Assembly (NCBI GenBank): GCA_964036045.1
Contig: OZ038381.1
Span: 109,125,367 to 109,189,366, forward strand
Reading direction: 5' to 3'
Source: Eutreptiella sp. 'Long Island Sound 2002'
Lineage: Eukaryota; Euglenozoa; Euglenophyceae; Eutreptiales; Eutreptiaceae
Length of the DNA: 64,000 bases
Shown: positions 38,271-49,238 of the stretch, one piece after another
How positions within the stretch are numbered: the first letter of the stretch is position 1
Layout of the letters: each line of letters starts with the position of its first letter
Notes under the pieces: generated by a model
The model's input: only the letters and a program-made list of their open reading frames with translations
Told to the model about the DNA's origin: nothing
Databases searched by the model: none
Translations under genes and position numbers: made by a program

Positions 38271-39109
38271 GGGTAGCTACCACAGGTGGATAAAAGCCAT
38301 GCCGTTTGTTGTCAAGTGGGGTACGTGGTGGTAAGGGTTCGGCTGAACGGCAAGGTGCACAAGTTGTGGGGCAGCGTTGGTTGGAAGAGAAAGAGCATGC
38401 CACATTTGTGTGCCAATTTTCCAATTTGTTGACTCTCAATGGAATGATTATCCAATTGGCCTTTTGGTGCAGGTATGCGGTGAACAACATGCATGCATAT
38501 GTATTGCCAACATTTTTAAATGGGCAAGCCAACATGTTTGCCGGGCAATTTGTGTTGTTTTGCGGCACCAAACAACCGTTGTTTTTCGGGCAAAAGGCAA
38601 AGGCCCCCCCCGCCCCCCCCCGGGTGGCTTACCCAAAGGGGCATCGAGTGGGAAGCGCGCCACAAGTATTTTGCTACGCAAAGGTTTCAACATTTATGGC
38701 ACCTATTTGTTTGCCACACAGCCATCACTTGCCACAAGGTGGCCCCTACATTGCTCTCACCATCTTTGGCCCTAATGTTAGGCTCAACAACATAGCCCGA
38801 ACATTGCTTGGAAAATATTTCCCCCAAACGTACAAGGAAACAAAGGGCTTCCGTGGTATGTATCACCTCCAAAAACAACCCCCCAAATGTAGATTGCCCA
38901 CCCTCTAGACCACCGCCTTCATCCCCTTGTTCACCCCCCCCCCCCCACGGGGGGCTCTTAATTGGGGGGCCGGGGAATGGGGCCCCGCCCCCCTCTAAAA
39001 GCAGTCCTTATGCCATTATATACGATCTGCGCGCCGAAATGAAACATATCCCAAAAGTGTACGATGCAGCCCCTCTAAATGACCGCCTCAAAGAGCTGAT
39101 TCGCCCCGT
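38271..39109. other. Unannotated flank with a dispersed repeat; no gene accepted
   Basis: A 200-codon plus-strand frame (38306-38908) has no recognisable domain and includes poly-Pro from a C-run, so I do not call it. 38883-38935 is the reverse complement of about 50 bp of the 1025-1078 / 8084-8137 flank (AACAAGGGGATGAAGGCG and following), with only a few mismatches. A C13/G6 hairpin lies near 38935-38955. Confidence 0.5.
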
Positions 39110-39114
39110 CATAT
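39110..39114. repeat. Target-site duplication of element E, left
   Basis: CATAT directly before the LTR, matched at 42140-42144. Confidence 0.9.
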
Positions 39115-39552
39115 TGTAATGGGGCAGAGCATTTTGCTACTGTTTATCTATCTTTGTATTGTTTTGGCAGGATCAGGCACCGCGATGCGCGTGCCGCCGA
39201 AATCGCGCATTGCGCAGATTACATAATAGCTTTTGCCAGTCAAAGATTTTCTTTTCTTTTCAATTTATTTAAAAGAGCACTGCATGCTATTGTTTATTCC
39301 GTATGCGTAAATGCATGATCTGTTCATCTACCTTTGTTTAGGTAATGAACAGAGTATTTGCTGAACCAGCTAGTGCTGGTCTTTGAATGAGATCGCAACG
39401 ATGAACAGAGTTCAATAACATCTGGGAGTTCTTCTTGTGCGTGCTGTTCTGTGGTTTCCGACGTGAAAGGTTTGGTGCTAGGGAATATGAGTTCTGAAAT
39501 GGCATGAACAGAGTATTGTGAAGCACCGTGAAATAAGGACACTCTTATTACA
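39115..39552 (+). mobile_element. 5' LTR of element E
   Basis: 438 bp, TGTAATGGGGCAG ... ATTACA, with TG...CA ends, aligned gap-free to 41702-42139. Confidence 0.9.
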
Positions 39553-39877
39553 GTTCAGCAAATCACGTTCCTACAGAACGTGCCACGACAAGAAGATGCC
39601 GTACTTTGCGTGCGGCGCTGCCAAGATCGTTGCGAACATTGCGACATTGCAGTCCGACATTGAGTGGTCAACGTTTTTCTCTCGTTCTCTTGCGCTGCGC
39701 TGAGCACTGCAGATACGCATTTACGACGCCAAGGCTGAAGTGGAGTAGTGTGCCGCTGATGCGGCAGTCCCTTTGGCTGGTGCAGTTCGGCAGCGTTGCC
39801 GCTGCAATCAATCTGCAATCAACGTGCGGTGCCGTGGAGCAGCGACGTGTTCAGTGCGTCGCGCCTCACAGAGACTT

Positions 39878-40705
39878 ATGGATCTCACGTGCAATGATTG
39901 TCTTGTACGCTTTCCGTCAGGGCGACAACTGGTCGTGGACCACATCCATTGTCGTCCACGTCACAAGGTCAACCGCATATCAGTGGTAGCGCTGTCTGTG
40001 CGAGCGCTGTCAGACGCGGAGGACGACAGTGGGCCTTGTGCGTGGGCAGAGATGCGATACACGGGACAACAAGACAGAGATGGTCGCATTGTAGCGTGCT
40101 GGCCAGAGGAGTGGGGGAAGGGCGCCCATCGCAGGCCAAAGAGCCCAGTGCTGTGCGTTGTAGCGAAGGCAGAGGATGAAGATATGTGGATGTACAGTAT
40201 GGTGCCGAAGCAGGAGCAAGTTGACTACGACAGCTATGATGAGCAGTTAGAGGAGGAGCTGTGGAAGAACATCCGAGGAGTGGCGAGTGAGAGAAAGGCA
40301 CGTCGTACAAAACGACGGCAGGGGCCCACGCCGGATTGTAAGAGCCTTTGGGTGCAGCAAATGCAGCGACGCCGCAGAATCCAGCGTGAGGAAGACATCA
40401 AGTGGAGTACTGTCAAGGAGCTGCGCCCTCAGAGAGGGTGTCACAGGATTGGGTTCAACTTGGGTATACCAACTGTGCAGAGGACGCCAGCGGAAGTGCG
40501 ACAGAGCACAGCGACTTCGCCTGAGAGTGGTATCCAAAGTGATCCCAGAATGGACCTTATCGTTGAGACGTTGCAAGCCATTGCAAGGAATACAGAACTT
40601 ACGCAAGCTACACCGGTGCAAGAGATTATTACAAAGCCAAAGAGAAAGAGGTGTGAGAGGCCACGCAGACGTGGTGGCTCCAAAAAGGCTGACGCGACAG
40701 ACTGA
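39878..40705 (+). CDS. Orphan zinc-finger-like protein carried by element E
   Basis: 275 codons from the first ATG. The frame is open upstream to 39749 without another ATG. The N-terminus has C5-x2-C8-x13-H22-x2-C25, a plausible single zinc finger, though its family is not clear to me. The middle is acidic, with E-D-E-D-M-W-M-Y-S and a D-Y-D-S-Y-D-E-Q-L-E-E-E-L helix. Then come strongly basic stretches (R-K-A-R-R-T-K-R-R) and a C-terminal nuclear-localisation-like K-P-K-R-K-R-C-E-R-P-R-R-R. No Gag, protease or polymerase motif is present. It may be a diverged Gag-like RNA-binding protein, or a captured host gene. It is uninterrupted in an element whose LTRs are still about 99% identical. Confidence 0.55.
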   Translation: MDLTCNDCLVRFPSGRQLVVDHIHCRPRHKVNRISVVALSVRALSDAEDDSGPCAWAEMRYTGQQDRDGRIVACWPEEWGKGAHRRPKSPVLCVVAKAEDEDMWMYSMVPKQEQVDYDSYDEQLEEELWKNIRGVASERKARRTKRRQGPTPDCKSLWVQQMQRRRRIQREEDIKWSTVKELRPQRGCHRIGFNLGIPTVQRTPAEVRQSTATSPESGIQSDPRMDLIVETLQAIARNTELTQATPVQEIITKPKRKRCERPRRRGGSKKADATD

Positions 40706-41691
40706 GTCCGCGTTGTGTGTGCAGGGTCATGCAGGGCCTTCAAGGCTCGCAAGTGCTCGCCCGGAGCTCGCTGGGATTGTTGTCTCGCAGTTCCCTTCGG
40801 GGACTGCAGTGGTGTCGTGGGCCGCAAACGTGATTGTGAATTCGAAAAAAATTTCCTACTACATACAACACACGCTCGTGTACTGGTGGCGCGCTCCTAG
40901 AGGGAGGTGGGATGACTAATCAAATTGTGGCTTGCAGCGTTGAGGAAAACAAGGTTGGAGTTGAGCATTAGCGCTGTCGAGTACGACCAGGGATGCCATT
41001 GAATACGCTGACTAAATGAGCAGCGCGTATTGTCGACGCACAGCTTGAAGATCTGCATGTACGCTGTTTCCAGCAATTTACTTTCATACCGTAAGTTTTT
41101 ATGTTCTTTGTTTTGTGCAATTACTTTTGCGCAGTTGGTTGCCTTTTTGAGGTGACTGTGGCCACTGAGATCGGGCCAGTCCAGTCACAGTGCAGCACTA
41201 CTGTACGGTAGTGTGCATGGCAGCAATTGCTGCGCGGTTGAGAATGCCTGATGCAACATCACCTGAATTGGGTACAGGACACAGCAACATTTTATTTCTT
41301 TGCTTTGTCTTCGCCCTGGTGTGACCTGCATGCTCTTTTGTGGTAAACTGCAGAGGTTTTGGAAACAGTGCAGGATTCTTTTACTTGCAGTGTTTGTCGA
41401 AACTTTTTGTGGTTGAAACCAACAGCAGGGGTTTTATGTGAAAGCAAGGACAAACAGGGTACCTGTCTATGCGAATAAAGGTAGATGTTTGTGTGTGCAC
41501 CCCTTGGTGGTCAAAAATTCTGAGTGTCTATTTTGTAGGCCAGAATCCACCTATGTTTAATAAGTTGGCAGCAGCACACTGTTTTTACTGTGCAACCCCT
41601 TAGGAAGGGGGTAGCAAAAGCCTCCACCCCATTGGTATTTTTTTCGGCTTTGTCAACACCTCTCTCTTTTTTGAGAGATGTGTTGAAGCCT
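40706..41691 (+). other. Non-coding 3' part of element E
   Basis: About 1 kb without ORFs above 60 codons, leading to the polypurine tract. Nothing else recognisable. Confidence 0.5.
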
Positions 41692-41701
41692 AGGAAGGGG
41701 G

Positions 41702-42139
41702 TGTAATGGGGCAGAGCATTTTGCTACTGTTTATCTATCTTTGTATTGTTTTGGCAGGATCAGGCACCGCGATGCGCGTGCCGCAGAAATCGCGCATTGC
41801 GCAGATTACATAATAGCTTTTGCCAGTCAAAGATTTTCTTTTCTTTTCAATTTATTTAGAAGAGCACTGCATGCTATTGTTTATTCTGTATGCGTAAATG
41901 CATGATCTGTTCATCTACCTTTGTTTAGGTAATGAACAGAGTATTTGCTGAACCAGCTAGTGCTGGTCTTTGAATGAGATCGCAACGATGAACAGAGTTC
42001 AATAACATCTGGGAGTTCTTCTTGTGCGTGCTGTTCTGTGGTTTCCGACGTGAAAAGTTTGGTGCTAGGGAATATGAGTTCTGAAATGGCATGAACAGAG
42101 TATTGTGAAGCACCGTGAAATAAGGACACTCTCATTACA
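41702..42139 (+). mobile_element. 3' LTR of element E
   Basis: Second 438-bp copy. Immediately upstream are the polypurine tract (41692-41701) and a hairpin CAACACCTCTCTC/GAGAGATGTGTTG near 41657-41687. Confidence 0.9.
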
Positions 42140-42144
42140 CATAT
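42140..42144. repeat. Target-site duplication of element E, right
   Basis: CATAT directly after the second LTR, matching 39110-39114. Confidence 0.9.
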
Positions 42145-44504
42145 TCGTTTCGATCAATCATGGCTGCTTTGCAAAGTTAGGACCTTTCCAAGGTTTTAAC
42201 TTCTTTACCAACATCCACTAATTCCACATAAGCTAGGGATGCGATTTAAAGGTGCACTAGCAAAGTTGAGGTGCCGAACAACACTATATATAAGACACAG
42301 GCCCCGAATCTCAGGAAATCTATTTGACATATTATTTATTTGCTGTGCACACGTGCATTTTGCAGTCGCGAGCCTTTGCGATCTTTCATTTTGACTGTCC
42401 AAAGTGAAATCGGGCTACAATGCACGAAATTTCGATCTAAGACCAGATTTATCAATGATTCTGAAAGCCTCGTCTTGCTGTTCCATTGAGAAACCGCCGT
42501 CATTTCATTTTAGCACCGCTTTTGGATTGAACGGTTTTCAGCGCGATCAGCCGCCTATTGAAGCTCAAAAATAAAAAGAACAGCCCCAAATGGACCAAAA
42601 ATGCCCTTAATTTCGTCAAAATGCAATACAATAGGCCCGAGTTATGAATATGTCAATTGTATGCCATTTGCACCCTGTGTCGCTAATCTTGCCCAATGCA
42701 CCCTCCCTGTCCTTGCGCTTCCAGCTTAAACATAAGGCAAAGGAGTGTTTTTGCGTTTGTTTGTCACCGCCCGGCTCCGTTTCCGACATAGAAAAGTGAC
42801 CCGAAAATGGCTAAAAACGTAATATGGCTTTTCTTTTGATGGTGCTTCGCACCAGCAAAGGAAAAGCCAGACCAAGCACGAAAGACGAAGGGTTCATTTC
42901 ACCTTACTTTTCCACACCCTCCTCAACATATCCTGTATCATTGCTTCATTGAAATTTCCTTAACATGCTCATCGTTCTTTTTGATAAATACCTGATGATG
43001 CCCGTGCATATCGTGCAATCTGAATTCGTCGTCCGACAGATACCCTTCAGAGGCGATCGCAGCCCGCACAATGCCCTTCCTCATCTCCTGGAGCCCCCCT
43101 CCTCTTGTGTAGGTTACCCAAGGGCTCCACCCCAAGTTCTATAAGATAACGGGTGGAGCTTCTTAAGCTTGCTTGCTTGATACGGGCGTTTGTGGACAGC
43201 GTATTATAGGGCAGACTGAGAAGCGTTTAACACGTGGAGTCTGTCTTGGTTCCTCCGCTGCAAACGCTCCCGCAATCCCTTTGCTCTTCAGGCGGGAAGG
43301 TTAGGGTGATTGGTGCAGTCCCACTGTGGCAGCGCTAAAACATGCTGCGCGGATCACAATACAAACAAATGCAACTCAACCAGGAGTGGTGAGTGCAGTC
43401 CGACTTCATCGCCATCCACGCTGTGCACGCCCATTGTGCTCTCCCTCCCTCCAATCCCTGACAGGGAAATGCGTAGTGGCGTCCCTGTCAGGCCACAGCC
43501 GCTTAGTAGCGCCGTGTTCTCTTGCTTTCTTACAGGAGGGTCAATAGGACCCGTGACTCCTTCAACAGCAACACCAAGTAGCGTGTGTAGGTGTTAGGGT
43601 CAGCAGGCCTGGCAGGAGCTGAGTGCAGGTGATGAGTGGTCACCCTGCCTTCGAAGGCCGGTGCTGGCGTTAGTGAGTGTAGTGTAGTGGTGTCTCCTGT
43701 CCCGCGTGCTTTTTCCACGTGGGCAGGGGAGTGCGTTAGCTTTTGGCCTTTAGCAAAAATGGGCGTTTTGTATGCCCTTAGCACACTTGGCCACCCCTCC
43801 CCTCTAGTAGGTAGGGCTTTTGCCGTCTTCCCCCAAGGATAGGCGCCAGCACAGAAATTGGGCGCCATAGGAGTGGTACTAGTAATTGACTAGGACCTTC
43901 GGTCCGACGTCAGCGAAGCCTGTTGATTCGGGAGCCACGCCCGGGAGAGAAGTGAGACACACACAGACATACGTAGCACACTTAGGGGTAAGGTAAACCC
44001 TGTAAGGAAGGGTAGACCCCCATGGGTCTGGACCAGTCAGAGGTCCTAACTGTGGGCTCGCTTATCCCCAACGAGGGAAGGTACACCTTGCCTCATAACA
44101 CCTTGCTTGTCATTCCCCTCTGGTGTAGTAAGCCACCGTTCTTCGTTGGCTCCCCAAGGTCATTACATCAGGGCGGTCCCCTGCAACACGTGGTCAACAA
44201 GGCATACACTCGCTGGGTGGCTGCAAACCTGATAAGTGGCCACCTGATCCACGCTGGAAACCATAGGCATGGGATTGCACGGCACAGACACGGTCCGTGC
44301 AGTGCTCAGTAAGTAGTGGTCTGCGACAAACCAATGGCCTTCGGCCAGGGAGTGGTTGTCACGGGGGGCTAACGGTCCTGTCTTGCGATGCAATGCGGGG
44401 CAACAGTGACAACTGCTCTTACACCCATACACAGGCACGTCTGCACAAGAGTGCTCACTGCACCTGTAAGGTTAGAACACAGTCAGTACACTGACACAGG
44501 GAAA
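42145..44504. other. Unassigned 2.4-kb stretch
   Basis: No gene is called. A 65-codon minus-strand frame (42938-43135) has ordinary protein-like composition (S-D-D-E-F-R-L-H-D-M-H-G-H-H) but no start or family I trust. The right part should hold the 3' untranslated region and 3' LTR of element C. A purine run followed by TGG (minus strand, near 43793-43806) could be its polypurine tract, but no sequence here matches the region upstream of gag in element C, so the LTR cannot be placed. Confidence 0.4.
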
Positions 44505-45862
44505 TTAGTTTTTCTTTTTACGCTGGTAGGAGCGGAAGATGGGGTTGATAGTCCCATCAGGGTGTATGAAGGCTCACATAGGTTCCCAGGTCGCCTCAGA
44601 TAACCCATAGCCATCCCACAGGGTTAGGAATTTCCAGCCCTGTTTATATTCGTGGCGAGCAATACCTGCAACCACCTAGTAACCATCGACTGCCGTCTCA
44701 TCGGCAGTCATCTCTTCGAGTTCGTCTGCCTCCTCTGGACTGGCAGCATTCTCTAGGTCTATAAGTTCGACCTCACTGTCGCTGAGGCGCCACTCATCCC
44801 AGGACAAATCGTCAGGGGAGTGATAGTGCCTCAACTGTTTAGGTGCACACAGCAGTTCACCACCTAGACGTGGACTGCACCTGACATGGATCCTGGATCC
44901 ATCTATCCTGATGATACGATAGGGTCCAAAATAAGGGTCCTGTAGGCAGGTTACGTGGCCAGGAGGTAGGCGTGAATGGTGAACCAAAACAAGGTCACCA
45001 ACCTTGAAGCTGGCAGGTCGCCGTAGGCGGTTCCGTCGGCTCAGTTCACGGTCACGAATGTGTCTCAGGTTAGTCCCAGCCTGGTTAGCCAGAGACTGCT
45101 TGTGTTCAGGCCAATCTCAGGAAAGGGGGTTTTGAAGAACCAAGCAGGTCGTCCTCCATGAAACACTCCACGGGGGGTGAAACCTGTAGAAGAGCTCCGC
45201 TGTGAGTTCATGGTCAGCACTGCCCAGGGCACTAGGCGTACCCAGTCCTTGGTATGCTCCTGTTTCATCAGGATTCTTAGGTTTTGCTCCACCACACGGT
45301 TCTGTCTCTCACAAAGAGAGTTGGACGTGTGGGTATAGGCCACACCTGTGGTTACCTCCACGTTGAGGGCATTTAGCACTCGTTTGTACCACCCACTGTC
45401 ACTGCGGATGCGTACATCTTCATTAGAGTGCACCTGCTTAGGTGCTCCATAGGGTTCGAACCATTGTTCGACCAACATTTTCAAAGTCTGCTCAGCTGTG
45501 ATTTTCTGATTGCAAGGGAACACAAGGGTGAAGCGAGATAGGCCGCAGGTGACCACTAGGCAACTATCATAGCCGCCGAAGCGTGGTAGGCCGTGGATGA
45601 AATCCACATAGAGAAGAGAGTTAGCACAATAGGGTATGCGTAAGCTGGAAACCAGGCCCCTATCCCTACTGTCGCTCTGCTTGCTGGCATGACAGCCACA
45701 AACATCCACCATGGTCTGCATACGAGACCTCAGTTCAGTCAGGGTTAGACTAGAGTAGAAACACTCATGGAAGAAGTCCACTGAGTGATTAGCGCCAGCG
45801 TGACCAGAGCTGAGATGGGACCACTGTAGGCACCCATCTAGCCATGCCTCAGGCACAACAAT
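44505..45862 (-). pseudogene. pol: Integrase and chromodomain of element C
   Basis: The integrase core has D in Y-V-D-F-I-H-G. The second catalytic position reads H-S-N-E where S-D-E is expected, so it may be lost. E is in L-C-E-R-Q-N-R. A frameshift near 45115 returns the frame to that of gag. Then come G-D-L-V-L-V-H-H and the G-P-Y module (Y-F-G-P-Y-R-I). After TAG at 44676 the frame continues into a chromodomain (G-W-K-F-L-T-L-W-D-G-Y ... A-T-W-E-P), with another TGA near 44592 and the final TAA at 44505. The chromodomain is easy to miss because both stops hide it from ORF calling. Confidence 0.75.
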
Positions 45863-45865
45863 TCA

Positions 45866-46700
45866 GTCCTCGTAGAAGAGGTACTGATTGTTTTTATACC
45901 ACTGGTGCCCGTCAATTGCACGGGGTTCGAGACCAGTGCTGAGGGTTTCGAGAATTTCTTTATACTTTGACTGATAGTCGGTTAGACCCCAACCGTGCAG
46001 GATTCCAGCAGTGTGCATGGACAGGTCAAGCTGGACATCCATACGCTGGAAAGCCTCTTCGGCGAGCGCCTCAGAGCTCTCACCTATAAGCGCATCGAAG
46101 TTATGGCGCGATATATAGTCAGACAGTTCATTTTTTATACCGGGGATATGATGAACTGTCAGCCTGAACTGGCTCAGGTAAGTCCACCACCGCTTTAGTT
46201 TTGCTTTCTTTGGTGGTGGGCCCTTCTGAAAAGACTTCACAGGTTCCTGGTCACATAGCCAGACAATAGGGTTAGATCCCAGGAGCCGGGATTGTGACGG
46301 AAACACAATCATACCGGCCAGGAGTTTCTGGTCATAGGTGCTGTAATTTGAACGCACTTGGTTCCATTTCCACTTCCAGTGTCCCAGTGGCACCAGCCGC
46401 CACTCACGGGTAGGATAGTCATGTTTCAACGAGCCATCACGGTTCAGTCCACTAGTACGATAATGGCAGTGGGTTAGTTCAGCTGGGTTAAGCTCCTGCC
46501 ATTGGTAGATCCTTCCACCCCCCCCTACATCACTGGCATCAGTGATCAGGACTATCTCGCCCTTCGGACGGGGCACTCCCAGGTAGTTGGAGGAGGCAAT
46601 TTTCTTCTTCAACTCCTGGAAACATTCCTCCTCTCTGGCGGTCCACCTCCAGGGAGTAGTTTTCTTGATTAGGTCAGTGAGGGGGGTCAGAGGAGTAGGT
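45866..46700 (-). pseudogene. pol: RNase H and integrase N-terminus of element C
   Basis: It continues reverse transcriptase in another frame (P-L-T-D-L-I-K-K). RNase H has I-T-D-A-S-D-V-G-G-G-G, Y-S-T-Y-D-Q-K-L-L-A and W-L-C-D-Q-E-P. It ends with H-H-I-P-G-I-K-N-E-L-S-D-Y-I-S-R. The frame stops at TGA 45863-45865 and continues in frame beyond it. Confidence 0.75.
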
Positions 46701-48494
46701 AAAGTTGTGGATGTGACGCCGATAGAAATTAGAGACGCCCACAAAACTCCCCACGTCGTGTAGACCCTTCTTAAGGTCATCGCGAATCTGCATGTCCTGT
46801 AGGGGCTGCATCTTAGACGCGGCTGGTTTCCACCAGCCATACCCCACGTCGAAACCGAAATATTCCATCTCCTCTTTCATAAACTCACATACTTCGAGTT
46901 TTATTCGGAGATGGTTTTCTTGACAAACAATGAAAAATTCAGGGAGGAGAAGGACATGGTCCTCTTGGGTATTAGTACCCAAACTCACGTCGTCGATGTG
47001 GGCCTCCATTTCTGCACCCCGAGAAATCAACTCCTGTACTAGAGGCCTGCGCCTCAGTATGTACAAAATTTTGTTCATTAGCTCCTGGAAGAGCGCTGGG
47101 GCATTAGCTACCCCGAAAGGCATGACCTTCCACTTAAAGACACGACCCTTAGGGGTTATAAAAGCCAGCAGCTCCTGAGCTGCGGCGGTCAGGTCCACCT
47201 GCCAGAAACCAGAGCGTTTGTCTATTTGGGTCTTGTACCTGCATTTGGCAATACGCTCCAGGGTATTTTCCATGTTAGGAATACTCCCTCAGTGGTTCTC
47301 GGTTTTCTTGTTGACCTCACCATAGTCAACAACCAGTCGTAGGGCACTGGACCCGGGTTTAGCAACCAGGAAACAGGGACTGCAGTGATGCGGGTAGTCC
47401 CCCTTCTCATATTCCTCTACGAGGCCAGCGTCAATACATTCCTGGATCTGGCGCCCGATTTCTTCCACCTGTTCCTGTGGAGCGGGATAGGGATGACGCC
47501 TCACTCGTGTCTTTTCAAATTCAGGTTTCAGTTTCAGGTCCATCTGGACCAGTTTCTTACAAGAGAGGGGGGGCGGCAAGGCGCCAAAGACCTCCTGATA
47601 GGTTATCAGCAGTTTCTTCAGTCGGGGGTCAAGGTTAAGACTCTCGAGTTTCTTCAGGAAATCCTCCTCAGCATGGAGGTTGCTCTTTCCATGTTCTTTC
47701 TTTTTCTGCGGATCAGCAGTTTCGGCAGGCACAGAACCATCGTCCCACTCAGGGGAACATTGCTGCCCATAGTGCAGAGAATACACTAGCGGTATATCAG
47801 GATCAGGCAGCGTATAGGAATCATCGTCCTCCTCAGACCAGATGGAGTTTTTCCAGGTCTGTCTGAGGTATTGCAGCCGCTCTTGTTGCTCAATACCTTC
47901 GGCCTTCAGGTACAACAGCCGCCGGAGTTCCTGAGTGTCATGCTCAGACAGTGGCATGTTATTAGAAGCAGGCCGCGCCAGAGCATCAGGACTCCGGGCC
48001 ACGGGTTCACCTGTGTGCATAGGCTGCATGTATAGCACTGGCTTCCCAACAGGGGGAGCGGGTTCTGAGGTCAACTCTAGATCTACCACCTCCAGCAACA
48101 GCTGGGCTAGGAAGGCATTGTGTTTTAGGTCAACACAGCTGCGATCAACAGGGGGAATAGTGCTGGCGATCTCAGACAGTTGGTCGTCAGCATCCTCCTT
48201 AACAGCTGCAGGTTCCAGATAGCCATCACGAGATTCACACCCTGTAAGTGTGGCAGATAGGTGCTCAGGAGATCGATTTTTGAGATTAGAAAGGGTCAGG
48301 CCACGATTTTCGGGCATGACCTCTTTCAGTAGCACCTGGTCTAGGTCACACAGGGGTACAGGATTGAGAGATCCATCAACGATGGATAAGAAACTGGCCA
48401 ACTCAGGGGCCTGCATAGCTGTGTCTGTGTCCTCAGGCACATGGATGGGACCGTCAGGGAGTTGCACTCTTCCACGCGTCATTCGATCTAGCAT
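46674..48494 (-). pseudogene. pol: Linker and reverse transcriptase of element C
   Basis: 48494-47600 is a poorly conserved acidic linker with no domain I recognise. Reverse transcriptase runs from about 47560 (E-E-Y-E-K-G-D-Y-P-H-H-C-S-P-C-F-L-V) through D-K-R-S-G-F-W-Q-V-D-L and M-P-F-G-V-A-N-A-P to H-I-D-D near 46990. Here His replaces the usual Tyr or Phe before the essential D-D. TGA at 47289-47291 lies in the palm region. A frameshift near 46690 ends this frame. Confidence 0.8.
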
Positions 48495-49235
48495 ACGGCG
48501 CCATTAAGCGTGTTCACCAGAGCAGCCCCAGTCAGGGGTGCACATGACAACCCTTCCACCCTCATAAGCGATTTTGGTTAGAACCTTCGCGAGCAGGGAG
48601 AAGGGAGGGTTAGCATACGCTAGGCCCATTGCTTTCCAGAAGAAACGGAAACCGTTGTTTAATTGTTTGGAGCAGTACAACTGCATGATGTGCTGTTGTT
48701 GGCTCGCAAACAAGTCCACCTGGATCTGATCCAGGTTTACCTGGAGGGCCGCCAGTCCATTTTCAAGAACGTGACGGGCCAATTGGTAGTTTTCAGTAGG
48801 ATAGTTAGTCTTGGATGCGTAGCGCAGCCCAGACTCTTTTCGTCCTGACAGCTCGAAAGGTACGGAGAAGAGCCGACTACCAAAGTCGCAGTGCAAAGAA
48901 TGGGGGTGCTGGAGAGACAGAATTTTTACCTGGGGGTTTCTTCGTCGAAAGTCGGTATCAATGACGATGTCAAAGTCGTCGGTGTCCAGCACTCTGCAGT
49001 GTTGGGTCACAGTTTCGCTGCCCAGGCATATAGTCACATCGACCCCCCCCAAGGAATGGATGGTACGCCCATCCCCTACTCTTATGGCCACGGTCTTAGT
49101 TTTCTTGAAACTCTGTAGCAGGTGCCGGGCCACTATGGAAAGTGTTGCACCGGTGTCAAGCACCGCTCGAAAAACTTTATCCCCGATTTTCAAGAGGAAT
49201 CAGAAAACCAAATCCTCCTCTTCGGAGCCGCCCCC
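48495..49235 (-). pseudogene. pol: Protease and Dam-like domain of element C
   Basis: Protease has V-L-D-T-G-A-T-L-S-I at about 49163-49134, the same start as element D protease. After a linker comes V-D-L-F-A-S (Asp codon at 48716), then L-A-Y-A-N-P-P-F-S-L-L (about 48620-48600), then V-V-M-C-T-P-D-W. This is the same domain as in element A, with its N-P-P-F intact. TGA at 49200 and TAA at 48504 interrupt it. Confidence 0.75.
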
Positions 49236-49238
49236 CTA
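49236..49238 (-). other. In-frame TAG at the gag-protease junction of element C
   Basis: The context is GAG TAG GGG GGC. It follows F-P-D-E-E and precedes protease in the same frame, at the same residue where element D has TGA after C-P-A-E-F. The position conserved between diverged elements argues for a functional readthrough stop. Confidence 0.5.

Larger units (their letters stand above)
39115..42139 (+). mobile_element. Element E: compact non-autonomous LTR element with an orphan ORF
   Basis: 3025 bp bounded by 438-bp LTRs and a 5-bp target duplication. A polypurine tract AGGAAGGGGG precedes the right LTR. The interior has one substantial ORF without any Gag, protease, reverse transcriptase or integrase motif, so the element must be copied in trans. 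The bases after the left LTR (GTTCAGCAAATC) do not match the initiator-Met primer site used by A and B1, so the priming tRNA is unknown. Orientation is inferred from the polypurine tract and the ORF. The LTRs differ at about five positions (near 99% identity). Confidence 0.85.

Noticed and set aside
38306-38908. 200-codon ORF beside the MULE
   Set aside because: No domain, homopolymer-derived Pro stretch, no supporting start context or partner.
43793-43806. 3' LTR of element C after a purine run
   Set aside because: No sequence to its left matches the region upstream of the element C primer site, so an LTR pair cannot be shown.
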